NCBI RefSeq assembly: GCF_011801125.1
Contig: NZ_CP046171.1
Span: 3,596,001 to 3,660,000, forward strand
Source: Nocardia brasiliensis
GTDB taxonomy: Bacteria > Actinomycetota > Actinomycetes > Mycobacteriales > Mycobacteriaceae
Direction: 5' to 3'
DNA: 64,000 nt
Shown here: positions 19,484-28,250 of the stretch, one piece after another
How positions within the stretch are numbered: position 1 is the stretch's first letter
How the letters are laid out: each line of letters opens with the position of its first letter
The notes under the pieces: model-generated
Databases searched by the model: none
Seen by the model: only the letters and a program-made list of their open reading frames with translations
Told to the model about the DNA's origin: nothing
Made by a program: the position numbers and the translations under genes

Positions 19484-20631
19484 TGGCCGATCCGCCGCCG
19501 GTGACGGCCCCGGCGCTCATTCCGACCCTCGGTGGCAAGTGGTATGTCGACGACGGCGTGTTCGCGCTCGAACAGGAGCGGCTGTTCGAGCGGATGTGGT
19601 TCTGCGCCATCAGGTCCACCGATCTCGCCGAGGCCGGGCAGTTCAAGCGGGTGCGGGTCGGCAGGGAGAGCGTGCTGATCGTGCGCGGGCGCGACGGCGC
19701 CCTGCGCGGCTTCCTGAACATCTGCAGGCACCGCGGCGCGATGCTGTGCACCGAGGATGCGGGACAGGTACGCCGCAACCTGCAGTGCCCGTATCACGCG
19801 TGGACCTACGGCCTCGACGGAAAACTGGTCGCCGCCCCGAACATGGCGGCGCTGAAGGACGCCACCGGCGCCGATATCGACCGGGTCGCCTACGGGCTGA
19901 TCCCGGTGGCACTGCGCGAGTGGCTCGGCTACGCCTGGGTCTGTCTGGCCGACGAGCCGCCGTCGTTCGAGCACGACGTGATCGGTGCGGTGACCGAGCG
20001 CCTCGGCGACCCGGCCGCGATCGGGGCCTACGAGATCGATGAGCTCGCGGTGGGCCGCCGCGTGGTCTACGACGTGGCGGCGAACTGGAAGCTGATCGTC
20101 GAGAACTTCATGGAGTGCTACCACTGCGCAACCATCCACCCGGAGCTCACCGAGGTGCTGCCCGAATTCGCGCAGGGATTGGCCGCCCAGGTGTTCGTCG
20201 GGCACGGCGCCGAATTCGGCGCCGATATCGCCGGATTCACGGTGGACGGTTCGCCGGGTTTCGATCGGCTGCCAGGGGTTACTCCGGAACAGGACCGTCG
20301 CTACTTCGCCATCACGATCCGGCCGACGGTCTTCGTCAACCTCGTCCCGGACCACATCGTTTTCCACCGGATGTTCCCGATGTCCGCGGACCGCACTATC
20401 GTCGAATGCGATTGGCTGTATACCAAGGATGTGGTTGCCGCGGGACGAGATGTGTCCCGCTCCGTCGAATTGTTCCACCGGGTGAACGAGCAGGATTTCG
20501 CGGCGTGCGAGCGAACACAACCCGCAATGTCCTCGCGCGCCTACCGTAGTGGCGGGGTGCTCGTGCCAGCCGAGCACCATATCGCGGAGTTCCACGAGTG
20601 GTTGTCCTGTCGGATCGGTGACGTGAGGTGA
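19480..20631 (+). CDS. gbcA: Rieske non-haem iron oxygenase, probable glycine betaine monooxygenase
   Basis: 383 residues, ring-hydroxylating-oxygenase alpha-subunit family of the betaine/choline/carnitine type. Rieske motif CRHRGAMLC followed by CPYHAWTYG. Mononuclear iron site in [16 protein letters not shown], with the expected two His. Predicted to demethylate glycine betaine to dimethylglycine and formaldehyde, taking electrons from the ferredoxin/reductase encoded divergently at 15336 and 14176. Its place directly before betaine aldehyde dehydrogenase and after two demethylating flavoenzymes supports this. The start could be ATG 19480 or the adjacent ATG 19483. Confidence 0.88.
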   Translation: MMADPPPVTAPALIPTLGGKWYVDDGVFALEQERLFERMWFCAIRSTDLAEAGQFKRVRVGRESVLIVRGRDGALRGFLNICRHRGAMLCTEDAGQVRRNLQCPYHAWTYGLDGKLVAAPNMAALKDATGADIDRVAYGLIPVALREWLGYAWVCLADEPPSFEHDVIGAVTERLGDPAAIGAYEIDELAVGRRVVYDVAANWKLIVENFMECYHCATIHPELTEVLPEFAQGLAAQVFVGHGAEFGADIAGFTVDGSPGFDRLPGVTPEQDRRYFAITIRPTVFVNLVPDHIVFHRMFPMSADRTIVECDWLYTKDVVAAGRDVSRSVELFHRVNEQDFAACERTQPAMSSRAYRSGGVLVPAEHHIAEFHEWLSCRIGDVR

Positions 20632-20637
20632 CATGAG

Positions 20638-22119
20638 ATGAACGGTGATCCGGATCTGCTGATCGGTGGCCGATGGACCCATGCCGCGGACGGCGGTGTG
20701 CGGCAGATCATCGATCCGGCCGACGGCTCGGTGGTGGCGACGGTGGACGAGGCCACTCCGGACGACGCGCGGGCCGCCGTCGCGGCCGCCCGCGCGGCCT
20801 TCGACGCCGGCGGCTGGCCCGCGACGCCGGTCGCCGAGCGGGCCGCCCTGCTGCTGCGGATCGCCGACCTCCTGGCGCGCGACAAGGACCGGCTGGCGCG
20901 GCTGGAGACCGCGGACACCGGAAAGACGCTGGTGGAGAGCGAGATCGACATCGACGATGTGATCTCGGTGTTCCGCTACTACGCGAGCGCGATCTCGGTG
21001 CAGGCGGACCGGCTCGTCGACGTCGGCGATCCGGCGGTGATCAGCCGCGTGGTGCGCGAGCCGATCGGCGTCTGTGTGCTCATCGCGCCGTGGAACTATC
21101 CGCTGCTGCAGATGTCGTGGAAGGTCGCGCCCGCGCTGGCCGCCGGTTGCACCATGGTGCTCAAGCCGAGCGAGGTCACCCCGCTGAGCACCATCGAGTT
21201 CGCCAGACTCGCCGAGGAGGCCGGCGTGCCGGCCGGGGTGTTGAACCTGGTCCAGGGCAGCGGCGCGGTGCTCGGTACGGCGCTGACCGGCACCCCCGAC
21301 GTCGACTTCATCTCCTTCACCGGTGGCCTCGCGACCGGGCGCACGATCAGCAGGGTCGCCGCCGAGCACGTCACCAAGGTGGCGGTGGAACTCGGCGGTA
21401 AGAATCCGCACATCGTGTTCGCCGACGCGGACTGGGAGAGCTCGGTCGACCAGGTGCTCACCGGTGTGTTCCTGCACTCCGGTCAGGTCTGTTCGGCGGG
21501 CACCCGGCTGATCGTCGAGGAGTCGGTGGCCGACGACTTCGTCGCCGAACTGGCGAGCCGGGCCGAGCGGATCCGGGTCGGCCCCGGCCTCGACCCGGCA
21601 AGCGAGACCGGCCCGCTGGTCTCCGAGCAGCATCGCGAAAAGGTGGAAGCCTATGTCGCACTGGGCCTCTCGGAGGGCGCGAAGCTGGTGACCGGCGGGT
21701 CGCGGCCGAGCGATCCCGCGCTGCGGGCGGGCAGCTTCTACCTGCCGACGATCTTCGATCACTGCGACCGGTCGATGCGCATCGTGCAGGAGGAGACCTT
21801 CGGCCCGATCCTCACCGTGGAACGGTTCCGCACCGAGGCCGAGGCGATCCGGCTCGGCAACGACACCGAGTACGGGCTGGCGGCGGGGGTGCGCACGGCC
21901 GACCCGGCCCGCGGTGAACGGGTGGCGCGCGCACTGCGCCACGGCACGGTGTGGCTCAACGACTTCGGGTATTACACCGCCGCCGCGGAATGGGGCGGTT
22001 TCAAGAAATCCGGTAACGGGCGCGAGCTCGGTCCGACCGGCCTGGCCGAATACCAGGAAATCAAACACCTGTGGCACAACACGGCGCCGAAGCCGGCGGA
22101 GTGGTTCAAGGGCGGCTGA
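20638..22119 (+). CDS. betB: Betaine aldehyde dehydrogenase
   Basis: 493 residues, NAD-dependent aldehyde dehydrogenase. PWNYPLLQMSWKVAPALAAG and the VLKPSEVTPLS Rossmann segment are present. The catalytic Glu lies in VELGGKNPHIVF and the catalytic Cys in HSGQVCSAGTRL. Context between a Rieske oxygenase and a GMC alcohol dehydrogenase points to oxidation of betaine aldehyde to glycine betaine. The start is six bases after the stop of the oxygenase gene. Confidence 0.9.
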   Translation: MNGDPDLLIGGRWTHAADGGVRQIIDPADGSVVATVDEATPDDARAAVAAARAAFDAGGWPATPVAERAALLLRIADLLARDKDRLARLETADTGKTLVESEIDIDDVISVFRYYASAISVQADRLVDVGDPAVISRVVREPIGVCVLIAPWNYPLLQMSWKVAPALAAGCTMVLKPSEVTPLSTIEFARLAEEAGVPAGVLNLVQGSGAVLGTALTGTPDVDFISFTGGLATGRTISRVAAEHVTKVAVELGGKNPHIVFADADWESSVDQVLTGVFLHSGQVCSAGTRLIVEESVADDFVAELASRAERIRVGPGLDPASETGPLVSEQHREKVEAYVALGLSEGAKLVTGGSRPSDPALRAGSFYLPTIFDHCDRSMRIVQEETFGPILTVERFRTEAEAIRLGNDTEYGLAAGVRTADPARGERVARALRHGTVWLNDFGYYTAAAEWGGFKKSGNGRELGPTGLAEYQEIKHLWHNTAPKPAEWFKGG

Positions 22120-22182
22120 GCACACGTTGTAGATCTCGGCCGGACAAGCCCGTACGGCCAACCGCGGAAGGCACGGTAGACA

Positions 22183-23712
22183 ATGGTAGCCACGGAACAC
22201 AGCGTGTCCGACGACAGCGGAATGGAAGATTTCGGATACAAGGAATCACTCGATCGCAGCATCGGGAAATTCGCCAGCTTCGCGGCCGGAGTCAGTTATA
22301 TCTCGATACTCACCGGCACGTTCCAGCTCTTCTATTTCGGGTTCGGCAGCGCGGGCCCGGCGTACCTTTGGTCGTGGCCGATCGTATTCGTCGGGCAGGT
22401 GGCGGTGGCACTGTGTTTCATGGAGCTCGCCGCGCGCTATCCGGTGGCCGGGTCGGTGTACAACTGGTCCAAGCAACTCGGCAGCAGACTCGTCGGCTGG
22501 TCCTCGGGCTGGTTGATGCTGACCGCCTCGATCGTCACGCTGGCCGCGGTGGTGCTCGCGCTGCAGTTGAACCTGCCGCGGCTGTGGGACGGTTTCCAGA
22601 TCATCGGCGACGGCACCGGCGAGTACGACTTCGCCACCAACGCCGTGCTGCTGGGCACGGTCATGATCGTGTTCACCACCACGGTGAACGCGCTGGGCGT
22701 GCGGTTGATGGCGATGATCAACAGTTCGGGGGTGTTCATCGAGCTCATCGCGGCGGTCCTGATCGCGATCATCTTGGCGGCCAACGCTACTCGTGGCCCG
22801 CAGGTGTTCTTCTCGACGCACGGCTACGGCGTGGGCGAGGCGGGCGGCTATCTCGGCGCGTTCCTGGTGGCCTCGCTCGCCTCCGGCTATGTGATGTACG
22901 GCTTCGACACCGCGAGCTCGCTGGGGGAGGAGACCGTGGAGCCGCGGCGCACCGCGCCCAAGGCGATCCTGCGCGCGGTGCTCGCCTCGTTCGTCATCGG
23001 CGGCGCGATCCTGGCCTTCGCGGTGATGGCGGCACCCGACCTGGCCGATCCGCAGATCGGCAGCTCCAGCGGCGGCCTGCAATACATTGTGGAGCAGGTG
23101 ATGTGGGGTCCGCTCGGCACGATCTTCCTGTGCTGCATCGTGATCGCGGTGACGGTGTGCTCGCTCGCCGTGCACACCGCGGCCATTCGGCTCACCTTCG
23201 CGATGGCCAGGGACAACGCACTGCCGTTCGGCGAGAAGCTCGCCAGGGTGCACCCGAGGACGCAGACACCGGTGATTCCCGCCGTGCTGATCGGTGTGCT
23301 GGCCGCGCTCATCCTGGTGATCAACATCGGTCAGCCGAAGATCTTCACGGTGCTCACCTCGATCGCGATCATCATGATCTACCTGGCCTATCTGATGGTG
23401 ACCGGGCCGATGCTGGCGCGGCGGCTGCGCGGGCAGTGGCCGCCGAAAGAGCTTGCGGTGGGCGGCTATTTCACGATGGGACGGTGGGGCCTGGTGGTCA
23501 ACATCGTGGCCGTGGTCTGGGGCGTCGGCATGGCGCTGAACCTGGCCTGGCCACGCGCGTCGGTCTATGGCGTGCCCTGGTACAACACCTGGGGCGCGTT
23601 CGTCTATATCGGCGCGATCCTCGGCGCCGGACTCGCCTGGTACGGAATCAAGGGCCGCAAGCGAATCGGAACTCTCGCTTCACACGCCGCGGAGGTGCGC
23701 AACGATGTCTGA
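22183..23712 (+). CDS. APC-family permease, probable choline/betaine uptake
   Basis: 509 residues with about twelve hydrophobic helices and a soluble N-terminus of some 25 residues. It has the APC-superfamily region ELAARYPVAGSVYNWSKQLG in the second helix and a central GYVMYGFDTASSLGEE motif typical of amino-acid/choline transporter members. Located between the aldehyde and alcohol dehydrogenase genes, it most likely imports choline or a methylated amine; GABA or amino acids remain possible. GGAAGG lies about eleven bases before the ATG. Its stop overlaps the next start. Confidence 0.85.
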   Translation: MVATEHSVSDDSGMEDFGYKESLDRSIGKFASFAAGVSYISILTGTFQLFYFGFGSAGPAYLWSWPIVFVGQVAVALCFMELAARYPVAGSVYNWSKQLGSRLVGWSSGWLMLTASIVTLAAVVLALQLNLPRLWDGFQIIGDGTGEYDFATNAVLLGTVMIVFTTTVNALGVRLMAMINSSGVFIELIAAVLIAIILAANATRGPQVFFSTHGYGVGEAGGYLGAFLVASLASGYVMYGFDTASSLGEETVEPRRTAPKAILRAVLASFVIGGAILAFAVMAAPDLADPQIGSSSGGLQYIVEQVMWGPLGTIFLCCIVIAVTVCSLAVHTAAIRLTFAMARDNALPFGEKLARVHPRTQTPVIPAVLIGVLAALILVINIGQPKIFTVLTSIAIIMIYLAYLMVTGPMLARRLRGQWPPKELAVGGYFTMGRWGLVVNIVAVVWGVGMALNLAWPRASVYGVPWYNTWGAFVYIGAILGAGLAWYGIKGRKRIGTLASHAAEVRNDV

Positions 23713-25261
23713 ATCGGTGTTCGACTACGTGATCGCCGGGGGCGGCACCGCGGGCTGCGTGCTCGCCGCCCGGCTCAGCGCGGACCCGGCCGTGTCGGTC
23801 TGCCTGCTGGAGGCGGGCCCGTCCGATGTCGGCGATCCCGCCATCCTGGAACTCACCCGCTGGATGCACCTGCTGGATTCCGGCTACGACTGGGACTATC
23901 CGGTCGAGCCGCAGGAGCGCGGGAACAGCTTTCTGCGGCACGCCCGCGCGAAGGTGCTCGGCGGTTGTTCCTCGCACAACTCCTGTATCGCGTTCTGGCC
24001 GCCCGCAGAGGGTTTGGACGAGTGGGCGGCGCTCGGCGCGAAGGGCTGGAGCGCGGCCGAGGTGCTGCCCTATGTCACCAGGCTGGAGAACAACGACGCA
24101 CCCGGCCCGCAGCACAGCCGCACCGGGCCGGTGCGGCTGCGCGACGTGCCGCCCGCCGATCCCTGCGGTGTCGCGGTGCTCGCGGCGGCCGCGGCGGTCG
24201 GCCTGCCCACCGTGCAGTTCAACCGGGGCACCACCGTGCGCAACGGCGCCGGATGGTTCCAGATCAACGCCGCGGAAGACGGTACGCGCATGTCGACATC
24301 GCATGCGTACCTGCATCCTGTGCTGGATTCGCGCCCGAATCTGGTGGTGCGCACCGATTGCTGGGTCAGCGAGATCCTGTTCGACGACGCGCGCACGGCG
24401 ACCGGTGTGCGCTATCAACGGCCCGACCGCACCGGATACGACAGCGTTTCGGCGCGGCGTGAGGTCATCGTCACCGCGGGCGCCATCGATACGCCGAAAC
24501 TGTTGCTGCTCTCCGGTATCGGGCCCGCCGACCATCTGCGTGAGATCGGTGTTCCGGTGCGGGTCGACGCGCCGGGCGTTGGCGCCAACCTCGACGACCA
24601 CGTGGAAGGACTGGTGTTCTGGGAGGCGGCGCGGCCGATGGTCGACACCTCCACCCAGTGGTGGGAGATCGGCCTGTTCGCCACCACTGACGACGCGCTG
24701 TGCCTGCCCGACGTGATGATGCACTACGGCAGTGTGCCGTTCGACATGAACACGCTGCGCCACGGCTATCCGACCACCGACAACGGCTTCTGCCTGACGC
24801 CCAACGTCACCCAGGGTCGCTCGCGCGGCACGGTCCGGTTGCGCAGCAGGGACTTCCGGGACCGGCCCAAGGTCGACCCCCGGTACTTCACCGACCCCGA
24901 CGGCCACGACGAGCGGGTGATGCTGGCCGGAATCCGGTTGGCCCGCAAGATCGCCGAGCAGTCACCGCTGCGGCCGTGGATCGCCGCCGAGCTCGCGCCC
25001 GGACCGGACGCGACGACCGACGACGAGCTGCTGAGCTATATCCACGCCACGCACAACACCGTCTACCACCCGGCCGCGACGGCGCGGATGGGCGCACCGG
25101 AGGACCCGATGGCGGTGCTCGATCCCGAACTGAGGGTGAAGGGGGTATCGCGGTTGCGGGTGGTCGACGCCTCGGCGATGCCGAAATTGCCCGCGGTGAA
25201 CCCGAACATTACTGTCATGGCCATGGCGGAGAAGTGCGCGGATCTCATCAGGGCGACGTGA
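23705..25261 (+). CDS. betA: GMC oxidoreductase, choline dehydrogenase type
   Basis: 518 residues. N-terminal FAD motif DYVIAGGGTAGCVLAARLS, the GMC signature around KVLGGCSSHNSCIAFW, a second GMC signature VTAGAIDTPKLLLLSGIGP, and the C-terminal HNTVYHPAATARMG segment holding the catalytic His. The last segment, VVDASAMPKLPAVNPNITVM, is also typical. Expected reaction: choline to betaine aldehyde. The start overlaps the permease stop by eight bases. Confidence 0.88.
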   Translation: MSESVFDYVIAGGGTAGCVLAARLSADPAVSVCLLEAGPSDVGDPAILELTRWMHLLDSGYDWDYPVEPQERGNSFLRHARAKVLGGCSSHNSCIAFWPPAEGLDEWAALGAKGWSAAEVLPYVTRLENNDAPGPQHSRTGPVRLRDVPPADPCGVAVLAAAAAVGLPTVQFNRGTTVRNGAGWFQINAAEDGTRMSTSHAYLHPVLDSRPNLVVRTDCWVSEILFDDARTATGVRYQRPDRTGYDSVSARREVIVTAGAIDTPKLLLLSGIGPADHLREIGVPVRVDAPGVGANLDDHVEGLVFWEAARPMVDTSTQWWEIGLFATTDDALCLPDVMMHYGSVPFDMNTLRHGYPTTDNGFCLTPNVTQGRSRGTVRLRSRDFRDRPKVDPRYFTDPDGHDERVMLAGIRLARKIAEQSPLRPWIAAELAPGPDATTDDELLSYIHATHNTVYHPAATARMGAPEDPMAVLDPELRVKGVSRLRVVDASAMPKLPAVNPNITVMAMAEKCADLIRAT

Positions 25262-25268
25262 GCCGGGC

Positions 25269-27113
25269 ATGCCTGCGGAGGGCGAACTAGCGGCGTTCCT
25301 CGGCGGACACGCGCCGTTCCAGTCGATGCCGCGCGCCGACCTCGACCGGTTGGCCGCGGCCGCGACCGTGCATGAATTCGCGACGGGCACGGTGATCCGC
25401 GATTACGCGGCGCAGGTGCCCGACGAGATCTGGATGCTGTGGACGGGCCGGGTCGCGCTGCGGCCCAGCGGTGCGGGCGGCGACGGCGAGCGCACCGTCG
25501 ACACCGTCGAGCGCGGCGGGCTGTTCGGGTACGTGCCGCTGCTCATGGGCGGCAGCGCCGAATTCCTCGCCCAGGCAACCGAGCCGAGCGTGCTCATCCG
25601 ATTGCCCGGCGAGCTGGTCCGGGCGTGGTTCGCGCAACCGGACGGACTGGCGTTTCTCGCCTCGTCGAGCTGGAAGACCTGGTCCGGCAACCGCACCCCG
25701 GTCTCGCCGGTGCTCGGCACCCGCACAGCGGGCGAACTCGTCTCGGGCGCACCGGTTTTCGTGACACCGGAAACCACCGTGCGCGACGCGGTGGTCCGGA
25801 TGACCGAACAGCACGTGTCGGCGGTGCTGGTCCGATTGCCCGACGGTGACTTCGGCATCTTCACCGACCAGGACCTACGCGTCCGGGTGGTGGCGGCGGG
25901 ATTGCCGGTCGAGGTGGCGATCTCGCGGGTGATGAGCGCGCCTGCGCGGCGGGTCGGCGCGGAGCTGACCGGCGAGGCCGTGCTGATGGAGATGCTCGAC
26001 TGCGGGCTGCGGCACCTACCGGTCGTCAGCAGGCGCGGCGCGGTGCTCGGCGTGCTCGAGGACTCCGATCTGCTGGCCGCCTCGGCGCGGCAGAGCTTTA
26101 CGCTGCGTCGCGCGATCGGCGCGGCGACCGACCCCGCGCAGCTGCGGCGGGCCGCCCGGGAAATCCCGGCGACGACGGTCGATTTGTTCCGCAACGGCAC
26201 CAAAGCCGCCGCGACGAGCGGCATCCTGTCGGTGGTGGTGGACGCGGTGATCCGCAAGGCGCTCGAACTCGCCCGCGCCGAATGCGCCGACGCGCCCGCG
26301 GGCGGGTTCTCCTGGGTGACGCTGGGCAGCATCGCCCGGCGCGAGGCGATGCCTTCCTCGGACGTGGACAGCGCGCTGTGCTGGGTCGACGAGTTGTCCG
26401 GCGACAGTGCGCGGCTGCGCGCGATCGCGCGGCGCACGCACGCGATCCTCGACGACTGCGGGCTACCGGCGGACAGCAACGGCGCGATCGCCGCCGCGCC
26501 GAAATTCGCTCGCTCGCAAAGCGAATGGGCGACGGCGGCGGCAGGCTGGCTCGATGATCCGCTGCACGGGCGCGGACTCATCATGTCCTCGTTGCTCATC
26601 GACGGGCGGGTGGTGTGGGGCGATCCGATGCTGCGCGCGGTGCCCGCCGCCTTCGGCCGGATGGCCGCCGAGCATCCCGACGCGTTGCGGCTGCAGCTGC
26701 TGGACGCGTTGTCCGGCAAGGTCCGTGCCCGGTCGCTGCGGGACGTGCTGTCGCGGCGCGGGGGCACCTTCGATCTGAAGACCCACGCACTGGTGCCCAT
26801 CGTCAACCTGGCTCGCTGGGGCGGCCTCGCGGCGGGGGTGACGGCGGCGGGCACGCCGGAGCGGCTGCGTGCGGCGGCGGCCGCTGGGGTGCTCACCGAG
26901 CGCGACGCGGCCGTGCTCACCGAGGTTTTCACGACCTTGCAACGCATGCGGATGGTGCATCAGGTCGGCCAGCTGGCCGCCGGCCACCACCCCGGTGATG
27001 TGGTCACGATGTCGGATTTGTCGCCGCTGAATCGGAGCCTGCTCAACGAGGCGCTGCGGGAGACCGCCGCGGTGCGGCGACGCGTCCGCGTTCGCGCGGC
27101 GACCTCGGCTTAG
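25269..27113 (+). CDS. CNB-CBS-DUF294 nucleotidyltransferase-like signalling protein
   Basis: 614 residues. Order: cyclic-nucleotide-binding-like domain (about 10-125, starting FLGGHAPFQSMPRADLDRLA), a CBS pair (about 145-275; VFVTPETTVRDAVVRM and LRHLPVVSRRGAVLGVLEDSDL), a DUF294 GlnD-like nucleotidyltransferase domain (WVTLGSIARREAMPSSDVDSA, with the G-S-x-A-R and D-x-D residues) and a helical substrate-binding tail. Such proteins are thought to modify or sense a partner in response to nucleotides; the target is unknown. It lies in the choline operon between betA and the IclR regulator, so it probably tunes this pathway or its transport. Confidence 0.85.
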   Translation: MPAEGELAAFLGGHAPFQSMPRADLDRLAAAATVHEFATGTVIRDYAAQVPDEIWMLWTGRVALRPSGAGGDGERTVDTVERGGLFGYVPLLMGGSAEFLAQATEPSVLIRLPGELVRAWFAQPDGLAFLASSSWKTWSGNRTPVSPVLGTRTAGELVSGAPVFVTPETTVRDAVVRMTEQHVSAVLVRLPDGDFGIFTDQDLRVRVVAAGLPVEVAISRVMSAPARRVGAELTGEAVLMEMLDCGLRHLPVVSRRGAVLGVLEDSDLLAASARQSFTLRRAIGAATDPAQLRRAAREIPATTVDLFRNGTKAAATSGILSVVVDAVIRKALELARAECADAPAGGFSWVTLGSIARREAMPSSDVDSALCWVDELSGDSARLRAIARRTHAILDDCGLPADSNGAIAAAPKFARSQSEWATAAAGWLDDPLHGRGLIMSSLLIDGRVVWGDPMLRAVPAAFGRMAAEHPDALRLQLLDALSGKVRARSLRDVLSRRGGTFDLKTHALVPIVNLARWGGLAAGVTAAGTPERLRAAAAAGVLTERDAAVLTEVFTTLQRMRMVHQVGQLAAGHHPGDVVTMSDLSPLNRSLLNEALRETAAVRRRVRVRAATSA

Positions 27114-27125
27114 AATGGCGGTGTC

Positions 27126-27911
27126 ATGGCGAAGCGGGACAGTGAGGATCGAGGGCGGACGGCCGCGGTGCAGTCCGTCGACCGCGCACTGCTCGTGATG
27201 GAGATCATCGCCAAGCTCGGACAGGCCGGGGTCACCGAGATCGCCGCCGAACTGGGTGTGCACAAATCTACCGTGTCGCGGTTGGTCGCCGTGCTGGAAT
27301 CGCGCGGCTACGTCGAGCAGTTGTCCGATCGCGGCAAGTACCGGCTCGGTTTCTCCATCGTCCGGCTGGCCGGATCCACCAGCGCGCAGGTCGATCTCGT
27401 CGGGCAGAGCCAGGGCGCGTGCAACGCGCTGGCCGTCGAATCGGGCGAGACCACCAATCTCGCTGTGCTGGACGAGGATCGGATCATCAACATCGTCGAG
27501 GCCGCGGGCACCGGCTCGATCGCGTTGCGCTCCTGGGTCGGGCAGAGCTGCCCCGCGCACGCCACCTCCAGCGGCAAGGTGCTGCTGTCGGGGCTGGAAC
27601 CGGCGGACATGCGCAAGCGGGTCGGCGGCAAGCTGACGGCCTACACGCCGCACACCGTGACCAAGGTCGCGGACCTGGCGACCCAGCTGGTCGCGGTCAG
27701 GGAGAACGGCTGGGCCAGCGTGTGCGAGGAGCTCGAGATCGGGCTGAACGCGGTGGCCGCGCCGGTGCTGGACAGCAACGGGGTGATCGTCGCGGCGTTG
27801 AGCGTGTCCGGACCGTCCTATCGGCTCGGACCCGATCGATTCGCGGAGGTGGCGGAGCTGGCGATCGCGAGCGCCGCGGACATCAGCCGCAGACTCGGCT
27901 ACTACGGCTGA
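27126..27911 (+). CDS. IclR-family transcriptional regulator
   Basis: 261 residues. N-terminal winged helix (AVQSVDRALLVMEIIAKLG, then TEIAAELGVHKSTVSRLVAVLESRGYVEQL) and a C-terminal IclR effector domain (SGKVLLSGLEP, WASVCEELEIGLNAVAAPVLD). It closes the choline/betaine operon, 13 bp after the DUF294 gene. IclR proteins bind 15-17 bp palindromes; the GTTGC-N7-GCAAC copies at both ends of the cluster are the obvious candidate sites. The inducer is probably a pathway intermediate, which is an inference. Confidence 0.92.
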   Translation: MAKRDSEDRGRTAAVQSVDRALLVMEIIAKLGQAGVTEIAAELGVHKSTVSRLVAVLESRGYVEQLSDRGKYRLGFSIVRLAGSTSAQVDLVGQSQGACNALAVESGETTNLAVLDEDRIINIVEAAGTGSIALRSWVGQSCPAHATSSGKVLLSGLEPADMRKRVGGKLTAYTPHTVTKVADLATQLVAVRENGWASVCEELEIGLNAVAAPVLDSNGVIVAALSVSGPSYRLGPDRFAEVAELAIASAADISRRLGYYG

Positions 27912-27940
27912 CGGAGCCGGTCCGGCGGATGCCCTCCGGC

Positions 27941-27970
27941 GTTGACAACGCGCGCGATAGCCGACAATAC
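27941..27970 (+). promoter_or_regulatory. Sigma-70-like promoter of glyA-sdaA
   Basis: TTGACA at 27941-27946 and ACAATA/CAATAC at 27964-27970 with a 17-18 bp spacer. The predicted transcript would start near 27976, just before the operator and the glycine riboswitch. Confidence 0.6.
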
Positions 27971-27985
27971 TGAGTCGCATATAGG

Positions 27986-28014
27986 GCAGTTGTTGCGCTA
28001 TATGCAACAACTGC
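27986..28014. promoter_or_regulatory. Extended GTTGC-N7-GCAAC operator before glyA
   Basis: Perfect inverted repeat with eleven-base arms, GCAGTTGTTGC-N7-GCAACAACTGC. It contains the same 5-7-5 core as the sites at 15700 and 15851. It lies right after the predicted transcription start, so binding would repress. This is the best-conserved copy and lies 75 bp downstream of the IclR gene. Confidence 0.75.
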
Positions 28015-28026
28015 ATACTCGCCTCA

Positions 28027-28206
28027 CACGCGGCGGGAGATCTCCGTCCTCGCGACGGAGAGCCGAAGGAGCAACACCTCCCGGGAATCTCTCAGGCCCA
28101 GTACCGCCGCGCCTCGGGCAACTCTGAAAAGCAGTGCCTCCGGGCACTCGCCGACGGGGCAAGCGCGCAACGCGTGAATCTCTCAGGCCATAGGACAGAG
28201 CGGGAG
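28027..28206 (+). ncRNA. Tandem glycine riboswitch (gcvT element)
   Basis: Two aptamers in series. The first (about 28033-28112) shows GGGAGA, CCGAAGGAGCAA and GAATCTCTCAGGCCCAGTACCGC. The second (about 28122-28206) shows TCTGAAAAGC, CGCCGACGGGGCAAGC, GTGAATCTCTCAGGC and GGACAGAGCGGG. The paired CCGA-GG-GCAA and AATCTCTCAGGC elements are diagnostic. It sits 45 bp upstream of glyA, so glycine should turn on conversion of glycine to serine and pyruvate. A start-site or anti-terminator switch is possible; the region before the ATG is C-rich. Confidence 0.9.
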
Positions 28207-28250
28207 GAGCCACCCCCACGCGCGCGACCCGCGTCGACGAAAGGCTCCCC

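Noticed and set aside
19369..22200. 943-codon minus-strand open frame across the Rieske oxygenase and betaine aldehyde dehydrogenase genes
   Set aside because: Antisense shadow in high-GC DNA; its translation is rich in Arg, His, Gly and Asp with no domain, while both plus-strand genes carry full catalytic motifs.
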